Of a stretch of DNA of 8,913 nt, positions 1 through 5,060 are shown in pieces. A model generated the notes under the pieces. The model saw only the letters and a list, made by a program, of their open reading frames with translations. It was not told the DNA's origin and did not search any database. Where the stretch lies: positions 1 through 8,913 of the forward strand of contig JAFVVB010000036.1 in the NCBI GenBank assembly GCA_017502425.1, written 5' to 3'. Positions within the stretch are counted from its first letter, which is position 1. Each line of letters opens with the position of its first letter. This stretch comes from Ruminococcus sp. GTDB lineage: Bacteria > Bacillota > Clostridia > Oscillospirales > Acutalibacteraceae. The position numbers and the translations under genes are program-made.

Positions 1-101
1 CACAAAAAGACTGACGCGTCTTTTATGGCTACTACTACGAACCACACGGTGTTTCTGCTTACCACCTTCATACCAAAACAAAAAAGACACCCTATTGGGT
101 G
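1..101. repeat. 101-bp direct repeat, copy 1
   Basis: Matches 206-306 at 100 of 101 positions by hand comparison; the only difference is C29 against T234. The copy may extend to the left beyond the window. It contains a short hairpin (5-11 pairing with 18-24 around loop 12-17) and ends in a shortened form of the terminator hairpin that is complete in copy 2. No credible gene lies in it on either strand. It sits downstream of the minus-strand tRNA pair and belongs to the flank of that tRNA cluster. Confidence 0.9.
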
Positions 102-148
102 CTATTTAATGCTGGGGAAATATTAAGGGTGGATGTTCTGCGTTGTTT

Positions 149-184
149 GATTTTTCGACCGTTGCGGACGGTGTCCGAAAAATC
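149..184. other. Hairpin between the two 101-bp repeats
   Basis: GATTTTTCG (149-157) pairs perfectly with CGAAAAATC (176-184), and ACCG (158-161) pairs with CGGT (169-172) inside it, giving an interrupted 13-bp stem. It lies in the unique 104-base spacer between the two repeat copies. It has no U-tract directly after it on either strand, so it is not a textbook terminator. Its function is unknown; it could be a processing site or a remnant of a mobile repeat. Confidence 0.55.
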
Positions 185-205
185 TACACTACTCGAAATT
201 CGTAG

Positions 206-306
206 CACAAAAAGACTGACGCGTCTTTTATGGTTACTACTACGAACCACACGGTGTTTCTGCTTACCACCTTCATACCAAAACAAAAAAGACACCCTAT
301 TGGGTG
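206..306. repeat. 101-bp direct repeat, copy 2
   Basis: Second copy of 1-101, at a period of 205 bases. Its right end overlaps the terminator of the tRNA-Tyr/tRNA-Thr unit at 289-310. In copy 1 the matching hairpin has lost its outer pairs. The arrangement suggests tandem duplication of the tRNA downstream flank, or repeated insertion of one element. Spurious open frames run across it, but they also run into the tRNA gene and lack ribosome binding sites. Confidence 0.9.
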
Positions 307-310
307 TCTT
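281..310 (-). terminator. Rho-independent terminator of the tRNA-Thr/tRNA-Tyr unit
   Basis: AAGACACCC (289-297) pairs with GGGTGTCTT (302-310) around a 4-base loop. On the minus strand the hairpin is followed by TTTTTTGTTT (290-281). It starts 9 bases after the 3' CCA of tRNA-Tyr, which is the expected place for a tRNA terminator. Confidence 0.85.
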
Positions 311-318
311 CATTGTTT

Positions 319-403
319 TGGTGGGAGAGGGTGGATTCGAACCACCGAAGTCACTGACAACAGATTTACAGTCTGCCCCCTTTGGCCACTCGGGAACTCT
401 CCC
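319..403 (-). tRNA. tRNA-Tyr(GTA)
   Basis: Read on the minus strand, the acceptor stem GGGAGAG (403-397) pairs with CTCTCCC (329-323), followed by discriminator A and an encoded CCA (321-319). The T arm is GGTGG-TTCGAAT-CCACC. The anticodon GTA is at 369-367, with T33 before it. The variable arm is long, as expected for bacterial tRNA-Tyr (class II), giving about 85 nt. It lies 32 bases downstream of tRNA-Thr and both are probably cut from one transcript. Confidence 0.95.
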
Positions 404-410
404 ACATATA

Positions 411-432
411 AAGCCTACTTTTCAGTAGGCTT
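411..432. other. Hairpin between tRNA-Thr and tRNA-Tyr
   Basis: AAGCCTAC (411-418) pairs perfectly with GTAGGCTT (425-432) around loop TTTTCA. It fills most of the 32-base gap between the two tRNA genes. On the minus strand only a weak T-rich run follows, so it may be a leaky terminator or attenuator, or a structure that guides processing of the dicistronic tRNA precursor. Confidence 0.55.
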
Positions 433-435
433 GTT

Positions 436-511
436 TGGAGCTGGTGGACGGACTCGAACCCCCGACCTGCTGATTACAAATCAGCTGCTCTACCAACTGA
501 GCTACACCAGC
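436..511 (-). tRNA. tRNA-Thr(TGT)
   Basis: On the minus strand the acceptor stem GCTGGTG (511-505) pairs with CACCAGC (446-440), then discriminator T and an encoded CCA (438-436). The D arm is GCTC...GAGC, the anticodon stem GCTGA/TCAGC, and the anticodon TGT is at 478-476. The T loop is TTCGAGT. The T stem GGGGG/CCGTC contains one G-G opposition and one G-T pair. Length is 76 nt. It is the first gene of the minus-strand tRNA unit. Confidence 0.95.
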
Positions 512-527
512 GAATTTCTAACGCCCG

Positions 528-560
528 ATTATAATATCACATTCGATATGGGTTTGTCAA
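528..560 (-). promoter_or_regulatory. Sigma-A-type promoter for the tRNA-Thr/tRNA-Tyr unit
   Basis: On the minus strand TTGACA (560-555) is a perfect -35 box. Two overlapping -10 candidates follow: TATTAT (536-531) at 18 bases, which is the better spacing, and TATAAT (533-528) at 21 bases. Transcription would start a few bases before the tRNA-Thr 5' end at 511. Confidence 0.75.
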
Positions 561-588
561 CTGTTTTTTGCAAAAATTATTCGATATA

Positions 589-617
589 TTGATTTTTTTA
601 TGTCTGTATTGTAAAAT
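589..617 (+). promoter_or_regulatory. Sigma-A-type promoter for the DUF5658/ABC-F unit
   Basis: TTGATT (589-594) and TAAAAT (612-617) are separated by exactly 17 bases. The promoter is divergent from the tRNA promoter at 528-560 and would give a leader of about 50 bases before the ATG at 675. Confidence 0.6.
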
Positions 618-674
618 ATCAGGTGATAAAATAAAATCAGCCTCATGGGGAAAGCTATTCTCAGAGGTGTTTTT

Positions 675-1013
675 ATGCAAAAAAGTTTTATCTGCGGTAA
701 TCTCAGGCGAAAGTTTTATTTGATATATTTACTTAATGTTGTGGATTGGGTGTGTACTGTATTACTATTGTCCACCGGGTCTTTTACGGAAGCTAACCCG
801 ATTGCAAGAACTTTTATTTATAATTTATATCTCGGTTTTTTTGTTAAGTGCCTTTTACCGCTGATTTTTATTATACCTGTGTGTAAATTTCTTTATATTC
901 TTGATCCGCCGTATCTGAAAGTTGCTGATATGGTGATATCTTTCGGGTTTACTGTATATTTAGCGATTATTATAGATCATATTATTAATTTTATTTTGTT
1001 ACTTATAAATTAG
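675..1013 (+). CDS. Small integral membrane protein, DUF5658-like
   Basis: This 112-residue protein of unknown function is mostly hydrophobic. Three likely membrane segments lie near residues 14-33, 52-77 and 86-110. The first segment contains Asp24 and is followed by the motif EANP (39-42), with Lys58 entering the second segment. That layout (buried Asp, then EANP) recalls the DUF5658 family; I assign it by motif memory only. The start at 675 is chosen because AGAGGTG lies just upstream; an in-frame ATG at 645 would add 10 residues but has no ribosome binding site. The stop codon TAG (1011-1013) overlaps the ribosome binding site of the ABC-F gene, so the two genes form a translationally coupled pair. 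No biochemical role can be read from the sequence. Confidence 0.8.
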   Translation: MQKSFICGNLRRKFYLIYLLNVVDWVCTVLLLSTGSFTEANPIARTFIYNLYLGFFVKCLLPLIFIIPVCKFLYILDPPYLKVADMVISFGFTVYLAIIIDHIINFILLLIN

Positions 1014-1024
1014 GAGGTGAGGGT

Positions 1025-2923
1025 GTGCCGGTACTTAGTGTTCATAATCTTAGTATGACTTTTATTGAGCAGAATTTATTCACTGACGTGAGTTTTAATA
1101 TTGAACCACATGATAAAGTAGGTTTCATCGGTGCTAACGGTGTCGGCAAAACCACCATCTTCCGTATCTTAAATGGTGAGGTTTCTCCGTCGTCAGGATC
1201 AGTATCCGTAGCTAAAGATACTAAAGTAGGATATATGCAGCAGCACGCCTGCACACATCCTAAAAGATGTATATACGATGAGGTTTTAAGCGTATTTGAT
1301 TATTTAAAAGAAATGCAAAAAGAAATTGATAGTCTTTCCCTTGATATCGAAAGCGGTAGCGAAGATATAGATGCGTTGATTAACCGCCAGACTTTACTTA
1401 TTGAGCTTTATGAGCGAGAGGGCGGTCTTACATATGAGAGCAGGGCGCGTTCAGCACTGCTGGGACTTGGATTTAGTGAGGAAGATTTTTTAAAACCTAC
1501 CGGTACTTTAAGCGGTGGTCAGATGTCAAAACTCTCGCTGTGTAAACTTCTTTTATCAAAAGCAAATCTGCTTTTACTTGATGAGCCTACCAACCATCTT
1601 GATATAAAATCAGTAAGCTGGTTAGAAGGCTTTCTCAGAGATTTCAAAGGCGAGATTATCATTATCAGCCACGACCGTTATTTTTTAGATGCGGTTACTA
1701 ACAGAACCATAGAGCTTGAGCATAATAGAGTAACTTCCTACGAAGGAAATTACTCTACATTCATAAAAAAGAAAGAGCACGAAAAAGAAGCTCTTCAGAA
1801 TAAATTCAAAAACGATATGCGTGAGATAAAGCGTATCGAAGGTATTATTGAACAGCAGAAAAGATGGGGTAGAGAACGTAATTATATTACAGCCCAGAGT
1901 AAACAGCACCAAATCGATAAGATAAAAGACCAGCTTGTTACTCCTGATAGCGAGCTTGAGACCTTGTCTTTTGAATTAGAGCCTGAGCGTGAAAGCGGTC
2001 AGGATGTGCTGATGTGCTACGATTTATCAAAGAGCTTTGAAAATAATAAGCTTTTTGATAATCTTTCTATGCATATAAAAAAGGGTGAGAGAGTATTTAT
2101 TATTGGTCCTAACGGATGCGGCAAAAGCACACTGTTTAAAATCCTGACTTCACAGTGCGATGCAGATACGGGAGCTGTGCGTTTCGGTGCTAAGGTTGAC
2201 CTTAGTTATTTTGATCAGATGCAGAATGATCTGGATTTATCAAAAACAGCACTCGATGAAGTTTATGATGCATATCCTCAGATGGATTTGACGAGAGTAA
2301 GGACTATGCTCGGTTCGTTTATGTTCAAAGGCGACGATGTGTTCAAAAAACTCTCTAATATGAGTGGTGGCGAAAGAGCCAGAGTATCGTTATTGAAATT
2401 GATGCTAAAACGCGGTAACCTGCTTTTACTCGATGAGCCGACTAACCATCTTGATACAGCCTCCAGAGAAGCACTCGAGAAAACTCTCTTAAACTATGGT
2501 GGCACTATGCTGATTATCAGCCATGACCGTTATTTTATTAATAAACTTGCGAATAGAGTGCTATATATGGACGAGTCCGGTTTTACAGAATATCTGGGTA
2601 ACTACGATAACTATCTTGAGCGAATCGAAAACAAAGAAAGCGAAGATATAAAGGCAGAAGATACTAAAGAAAAACCGAAATTAAACGATTATCAGCTTCA
2701 AAAACAGCAAAAAGCAGAGGAAAGAAAACGCAAAACTCAGCTTAAAAAATGTGAAGAGCAAATCGCCTTGCTTGAAGAAGAAATTGAGTCACTTAACCAG
2801 CAGATGAATGATGAAAGCGTAATTAGTGACTACGAGAAACTGTCAGAAATAACTGAGAATCTCGAAAAAGCCCAGTCGCAGCTTGATGAGTGTTACGAGT
2901 TGTGGACGGAGCTGTCAGAATAA
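1025..2923 (+). CDS. ABC-F family ATP-binding protein (ribosome-associated type, YdiF/Uup-like)
   Basis: This 632-residue cytoplasmic protein has two ABC ATPase domains in one chain and no membrane segments, which defines the ABC-F family. The first domain has Walker A GANGVGKT (36-43), signature LSGGQ (162-166), Walker B with DEPTNHLD (186-193) and SHDR (215-218). The second has GPNGCGKST (361-369), MSGGE (446-450), DEPTNHLD (470-477) and SHDR (499-502). A charged linker of about 75 residues (roughly 240-315) joins them, and a Lys/Glu/Gln-rich coiled coil occupies 555-632. In ABC-F proteins the linker reaches into the ribosomal E site to act on stalled or drug-bound ribosomes; whether this one is housekeeping or gives antibiotic resistance cannot be decided here. 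The start is GTG at 1025, 7 bases after AGGAGG (1012-1017). The linker plus C-terminal coiled coil favours the YdiF/Uup type over EttA, so no symbol is given. No terminator separates it from the tRNA-Arg gene 19 bases downstream. Confidence 0.95.
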   Translation: MPVLSVHNLSMTFIEQNLFTDVSFNIEPHDKVGFIGANGVGKTTIFRILNGEVSPSSGSVSVAKDTKVGYMQQHACTHPKRCIYDEVLSVFDYLKEMQKEIDSLSLDIESGSEDIDALINRQTLLIELYEREGGLTYESRARSALLGLGFSEEDFLKPTGTLSGGQMSKLSLCKLLLSKANLLLLDEPTNHLDIKSVSWLEGFLRDFKGEIIIISHDRYFLDAVTNRTIELEHNRVTSYEGNYSTFIKKKEHEKEALQNKFKNDMREIKRIEGIIEQQKRWGRERNYITAQSKQHQIDKIKDQLVTPDSELETLSFELEPERESGQDVLMCYDLSKSFENNKLFDNLSMHIKKGERVFIIGPNGCGKSTLFKILTSQCDADTGAVRFGAKVDLSYFDQMQNDLDLSKTALDEVYDAYPQMDLTRVRTMLGSFMFKGDDVFKKLSNMSGGERARVSLLKLMLKRGNLLLLDEPTNHLDTASREALEKTLLNYGGTMLIISHDRYFINKLANRVLYMDESGFTEYLGNYDNYLERIENKESEDIKAEDTKEKPKLNDYQLQKQQKAEERKRKTQLKKCEEQIALLEEEIESLNQQMNDESVISDYEKLSEITENLEKAQSQLDECYELWTELSE

Positions 2924-2942
2924 AAGCTGTTTTAGTATTTAT

Positions 2943-3019
2943 CCGCCCGTGGCGCAGCTGGATAACGCAACGGATTCCGATTCCGGAGAACGGGAGTTCA
3001 AATCTCTTCGGGCGGGCCA
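2943..3019 (+). tRNA. tRNA-Arg(CCG)
   Basis: Acceptor stem CCGCCCG (2943-2949) pairs perfectly with CGGGCGG (3009-3015), followed by discriminator G and an encoded CCA (3017-3019). The anticodon loop TTCCGAT gives anticodon CCG at 2977-2979. The T arm is GGGAG-TTCAAAT-CTCTT with two G-U pairs, and the first anticodon-stem pair (2970/2986) is an A-G mismatch. Only 19 bases separate it from the ABC-F stop, with no convincing promoter, so it is probably read through from that gene or from a weak promoter within its 3' end. Its last 18 bases recur exactly at 3201-3218. Confidence 0.92.
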
Positions 3020-3029
3020 TAAAACGCAA

Positions 3030-3060
3030 GGGTACACCGAAAGGTGTGCCCTTTCGTTTT
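3030..3060 (+). terminator. Terminator after tRNA-Arg
   Basis: GGGTACACC (3030-3038) pairs with GGTGTGCCC (3043-3051) with one G-U pair around a GAAA tetraloop, followed by TTTCGTTTT. It begins 11 bases after the tRNA CCA and would end the ABC-F/tRNA-Arg transcript. Confidence 0.85.
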
Positions 3061-3069
3061 ATAATATCA

Positions 3070-3207
3070 ATGAGAGATTTGAACTCTAAGAGGGTGAGCG
3101 ACGGCGGTGAAACCGTAAAAACACTCCGGTGTGAGTGTTTTTAGGAGCGAAGTCCGAGTCGCCCCAAGACGAGGACGATAGATTTTCGGAGAAAATATAT
3201 ATCTCTT
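3070..3207 (+). other. Structured non-coding unit downstream of tRNA-Arg
   Basis: No believable coding frame is present, but nested complementarity is. AGAGAT (3073-3078) can close with ATCTCT (3201-3206). Inside, GGG (3092-3094) and GCGAC (3098-3102) pair with GTCGC and CCC (3158-3165). Within that are CGGT-GAA-ACCG (3105-3115), a 10-bp stem (3117-3126 with 3133-3142), and a weak 3-bp stem GGA/TCC (3144-3155). The first bases (3072-3085) are also an inverted copy of the tRNA-Arg T arm. The first part recurs, diverged, at 3266-3315. The overall shape is a branched RNA or a DNA repeat unit. I do not recognise a named RNA family. Confidence 0.5.
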
Positions 3208-3218
3208 CGGGCGGGCCA
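3201..3218 (+). repeat. Exact 18-bp duplication of the tRNA-Arg 3' end
   Basis: ATCTCTTCGGGCGGGCCA is identical to 3002-3019, which covers the end of the T loop, the 3' T stem, the 3' acceptor strand, the discriminator and CCA. The distance between copies is 199 bases. Upstream of it, 3179-3193 also loosely resembles the tRNA anticodon-arm region (CGGAGAA shared). It could be an attachment-site duplicate left by an element that integrated at the tRNA, or the end of a decayed second tRNA gene. Like the real gene, it is directly followed by a terminator. Confidence 0.85.
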
Positions 3219-3265
3219 AAAACACGGCAGTATACCTAAGGTGTACTGCCGTGTTTTAAATTTTT
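3219..3265 (+). terminator. Strong terminator after the duplicated tRNA end
   Basis: An 18-bp stem (3219-3236 with 3240-3257) has one G-U pair and a 3-base loop. The 3' arm ends in TTTT and AAATTTTT follows. It begins at the base after the duplicated CCA, so it copies the arrangement tRNA end then terminator seen at 3019-3060, but with an unrelated stem sequence. The flanking A- and T-tracts would let it act on both strands. Confidence 0.8.
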
Positions 3266-3315
3266 ATGAGATTTGGTTCTTTCAGAGTGAGCTACGGCGA
3301 GAAAACCGCAAAACA
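3266..3315 (+). repeat. Diverged, truncated second copy of the post-tRNA unit
   Basis: Aligns by eye with 3070-3123. Shared blocks include GAGATTTG, GTGAGC, ACGGCG, AAACCG and AAAACA in the same order and close to the same spacing. The later part of the unit (branched stems and tRNA-like end) is missing; the sequence instead runs into the terminator of the convergent gene. This makes 3002-3315 an imperfect tandem array of at least one complete and one broken unit. Confidence 0.65.
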
Positions 3316-3325
3316 GTATGTTATG

Positions 3326-3359
3326 AGATAAAAATAAAGGCACACAAAAAGTGCGCCTT
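3326..3359 (-). terminator. Terminator of the minus-strand secreted dockerin gene
   Basis: On the minus strand AAGGCGCAC (3359-3351) pairs with GTGTGCCTT (3345-3337) with one G-U pair around a T5 loop, followed by TTATTTTTATC. It starts 6 bases after the stop codon of the gene at 3365-4687 and faces the tRNA-Arg repeat region. Confidence 0.8.
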
Positions 3360-3364
3360 CTACT

Positions 3365-4687
3365 TTACATATCAATATATCCCATTACTTCGTTACAGCT
3401 TAGCTCAAGTGCACTACTAAAATACAGCGATTGACCACAGTATGGAGTGTCAAATTTTGCAACGTATCTGCATATTTGTGTCGCGTTATTTATATCATAA
3501 GGATTTGTTTTTAGTACATCGCAGGTTTCTTTTGAAAAAACATCGAGATTGTATGAAGGGATTTTTGCGATAGCTTTCTGAAGATAAGTAGCGTCCATGA
3601 TATTAACCGCACAGTCAAAGTCAACATCGCCGTACTTGAGTGTTCTGCCGACAGCATATGCGTATATGGCAGGTGCGTCTTTTCCAGCACGAAAATCGAG
3701 TGAAATGAGTATAGGTGTAGTAATATCACTTTTGTTAAGTGATAACGGATATGTTGAGCCTTTGCTTATTAATCTGACATCATTTTCTGTTTTAGGTGAC
3801 GGATAATTAGGAATAACTCTCAGCGTATCATTTTCCATTTTTGCACCATACTCTATGTTTTCTTTAGGACTTATTACATTGAATCCTGTTGAGAAAACTT
3901 TCAGTTCTTCTGATGATATATAGCATCTGTAAATGCCGTTTGAGTCATAAACGAAATCTTTTGATACACTTTTTTCAGTATTAATTAACGTGAGTGTATC
4001 AAACGGTTTTGTGTAAGCACCGCCGTTGTTTCGTAAATCATCAATGAATGCAGAGCTGTAATTCATTGAGCTTTTGAAATCAAGCTCCTGAAAATCCTGT
4101 GGTATGTACGCAATGTAGTATTGATTGACTGTGAGCAAAGTGCACATATCGTTAAACTCATTTTCGTCAAGGATATTCAATGCGCCTTTAAGCTGAGCTT
4201 TCATATCGTCAAAATTCCCATATTCATACACCAGTACCTCAGGGAGATTCTCGGTTATCTCATCGTGGGTTAAGTATAGCATCGCGTACTGTTTGTATGT
4301 AGTGTCGATTATTATGCTATTAAAGGAGCCTTTGCTATCAGTAAATTCAGTTCTGTAAAAATTGAAAATGTGAGCATCGGTGTTAGCTCCGATAGTAGTT
4401 TCTGTGATTATGTTATGGTCATAAAGAATTTTTTGGAAAGCTGTGGAGCATGGACCGCAGTTAGCTTCAAAGGTAACGTACTCATCATCGCATTCAAAAC
4501 TTCTTACCTTGTGAGCTATTTCAACCAGTTCGTCATAATTGTCGTTGTAAATATCTATCACGACTTCTCTTAAATCATTGATGTTTCTGAATGTTATGGT
4601 TTTTTCTGAGCTTTTTGCTGAGGTTGTACTGAGCGTTATCGTACAAATAACAGGAAGCAGTAAAATTAAGCATAGTATTCTTTTCAT
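3365..4687 (-). CDS. Secreted protein with transglutaminase-like Cys-His-Asp pattern and C-terminal dockerin
   Basis: This 440-residue protein begins with a signal peptide (Lys-Arg, then a hydrophobic core to about residue 20, likely cut after TTSA at 24). Residues 60-135 carry NCGPCSTAF (76-84), then AHIFNF (105-110), then IIIDTTY (125-131). The order and spacing of Cys80 (or Cys77), His106 and Asp128 fit the triad of transglutaminase-like or papain-fold proteins. Residues 140-345 are not recognised. Residues 353-412 form a dockerin: the first calcium loop GDVDFDCAVNIMDA keeps Asp354, Asp356, Asp358, Asn362 and Asp365. The second (about 390-402) has lost most acidic ligands, and an odd tail with two Cys (417, 431) follows. 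It would be exported and bind a cohesin on a scaffold protein; whether it is an active protease or transglutaminase is inference. The start is set by AAGGAGG 7 bases upstream. It has its own promoter and terminator. Confidence 0.85.
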   Translation of the reverse strand: MKRILCLILLLPVICTITLSTTSAKSSEKTITFRNINDLREVVIDIYNDNYDELVEIAHKVRSFECDDEYVTFEANCGPCSTAFQKILYDHNIITETTIGANTDAHIFNFYRTEFTDSKGSFNSIIIDTTYKQYAMLYLTHDEITENLPEVLVYEYGNFDDMKAQLKGALNILDENEFNDMCTLLTVNQYYIAYIPQDFQELDFKSSMNYSSAFIDDLRNNGGAYTKPFDTLTLINTEKSVSKDFVYDSNGIYRCYISSEELKVFSTGFNVISPKENIEYGAKMENDTLRVIPNYPSPKTENDVRLISKGSTYPLSLNKSDITTPILISLDFRAGKDAPAIYAYAVGRTLKYGDVDFDCAVNIMDATYLQKAIAKIPSYNLDVFSKETCDVLKTNPYDINNATQICRYVAKFDTPYCGQSLYFSSALELSCNEVMGYIDM

Positions 4688-4709
4688 TTGTAGACCTCCT
4701 TTTATTTAC

Positions 4710-4738
4710 ACTATAAATAATTTGCACCGATTTTTCAA
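4710..4738 (-). promoter_or_regulatory. Sigma-A-type promoter for the secreted dockerin gene
   Basis: On the minus strand TTGAAA (4738-4733) and TATAGT (4715-4710) are separated by 17 bases. The ribosome binding site AAGGAGGT (4701-4694) and the ATG at 4687 follow, giving a very short leader. Confidence 0.75.
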
Positions 4739-4753
4739 TAGCTACACGCAAAA

Positions 4754-4781
4754 CAGTCGGGGAAATTCCCCGACTGCTTTT
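4754..4781. terminator. Terminator between the small Cys-rich gene and the dockerin gene
   Basis: CAGTCGGGG (4754-4762) pairs perfectly with CCCCGACTG (4768-4776) around AAATT. It is followed by CTTTTT on the plus strand and TTTTGCG on the minus strand. The natural client is the minus-strand gene at 4809-4934, which ends 32 bases upstream. It insulates that gene from the dockerin-gene promoter at 4710-4738. Confidence 0.8.
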
Positions 4782-4808
4782 TACTTTTACTTACTGTATT
4801 TTACATTT

Positions 4809-4934
4809 TTAGCAGCCGCATCCACCTGAGCAACCGCAGTCGTTATTGTTGTTGCCGCAGCAAGCCCATAAGATAACGAGAAGAATGATAATGAGGCAAC
4901 AGCTGTTGCCGCCGAAAAAGCCGTTAGAACACAT
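4809..4934 (-). CDS. 41-residue Cys/Gly-rich single-pass membrane peptide
   Basis: The reading frame starts at ATG (4934-4932), 7 bases after AAGGAGG (4948-4942), and ends in TAA (4811-4809). Layout: a short polar start MCSNGFFGGNS, Cys12-Cys13, a hydrophobic stretch LIIILLVILWA (14-24), Cys25-Cys26, then an Asn run and a Gly/Cys tail ending GCGC. Nine of 41 residues are Cys. The hydrophobic stretch is framed by a CC pair on each side. Small proteins of this build are common and mostly unannotated in Clostridia; some resemble spore-associated YjcZ-type peptides, but no function is established here. The tail could bind metal or form disulfides (inference). It has its own terminator; I could not find a convincing promoter above it. 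Confidence 0.8.
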   Translation of the reverse strand: MCSNGFFGGNSCCLIIILLVILWACCGNNNNDCGCSGGCGC

Positions 4935-5000
4935 GTGATTTCCTCCTTTCTTGTTACACTACATACTATTTCAAAAGGCTTGATTGTGTTACAAAAAGGT

Positions 5001-5029
5001 TTGCGTATTACGTGTGAAAGTGGTATAAT
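5001..5029 (+). promoter_or_regulatory. Sigma-A-type promoter for tex
   Basis: TTGCGT (5001-5006) and a perfect TATAAT (5024-5029) are separated by 17 bases. The expected start of transcription near 5036 leaves about 25 bases before the ATG at 5061. It lies inside the upstream extension of the long open frame, which argues against a start at 4935. Confidence 0.8.
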
Positions 5030-5060
5030 GTTCTGGTATTATTTTCGAAAGGACTATATT

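Noticed and set aside
1..306. CRISPR array
   Set aside because: Only two copies, repeat length 101 bp and spacer 104 bp; far outside CRISPR repeat size and no cas genes nearby.
92..592. Open frames of 73, 109 and 120 residues across the left end
   Set aside because: They run through the tRNA genes or the direct repeats, have no ribosome binding sites and no recognisable domains.
645..674. Earlier ATG for the small membrane protein
   Set aside because: No ribosome binding site before it, while AGAGGTG precedes the ATG at 675.
2823..3144. Small open frames over tRNA-Arg
   Set aside because: Shadows across a well-folded tRNA gene and its terminator; no ribosome binding sites.
3140..3218. A second functional tRNA-Arg gene
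   Set aside because: Only the last 18 bases match exactly; no 5' acceptor strand, D arm or anticodon arm can be folded in the right place.
4578..4829. Plus-strand 83-residue open frame
   Set aside because: Antisense to the signal-peptide end of the dockerin gene, its promoter and the terminator; no ribosome binding site.
4935..5060. 42-residue N-terminal extension of Tex
   Set aside because: The promoter lies inside it, no Tex homologue I know has it, and a good ribosome binding site precedes the ATG at 5061.
4935..5060. Promoter for the 41-residue peptide on the minus strand
   Set aside because: TAGTAT and TAGTGT are possible -10 boxes, but no acceptable -35 box lies at 16-18 bases; not annotated.
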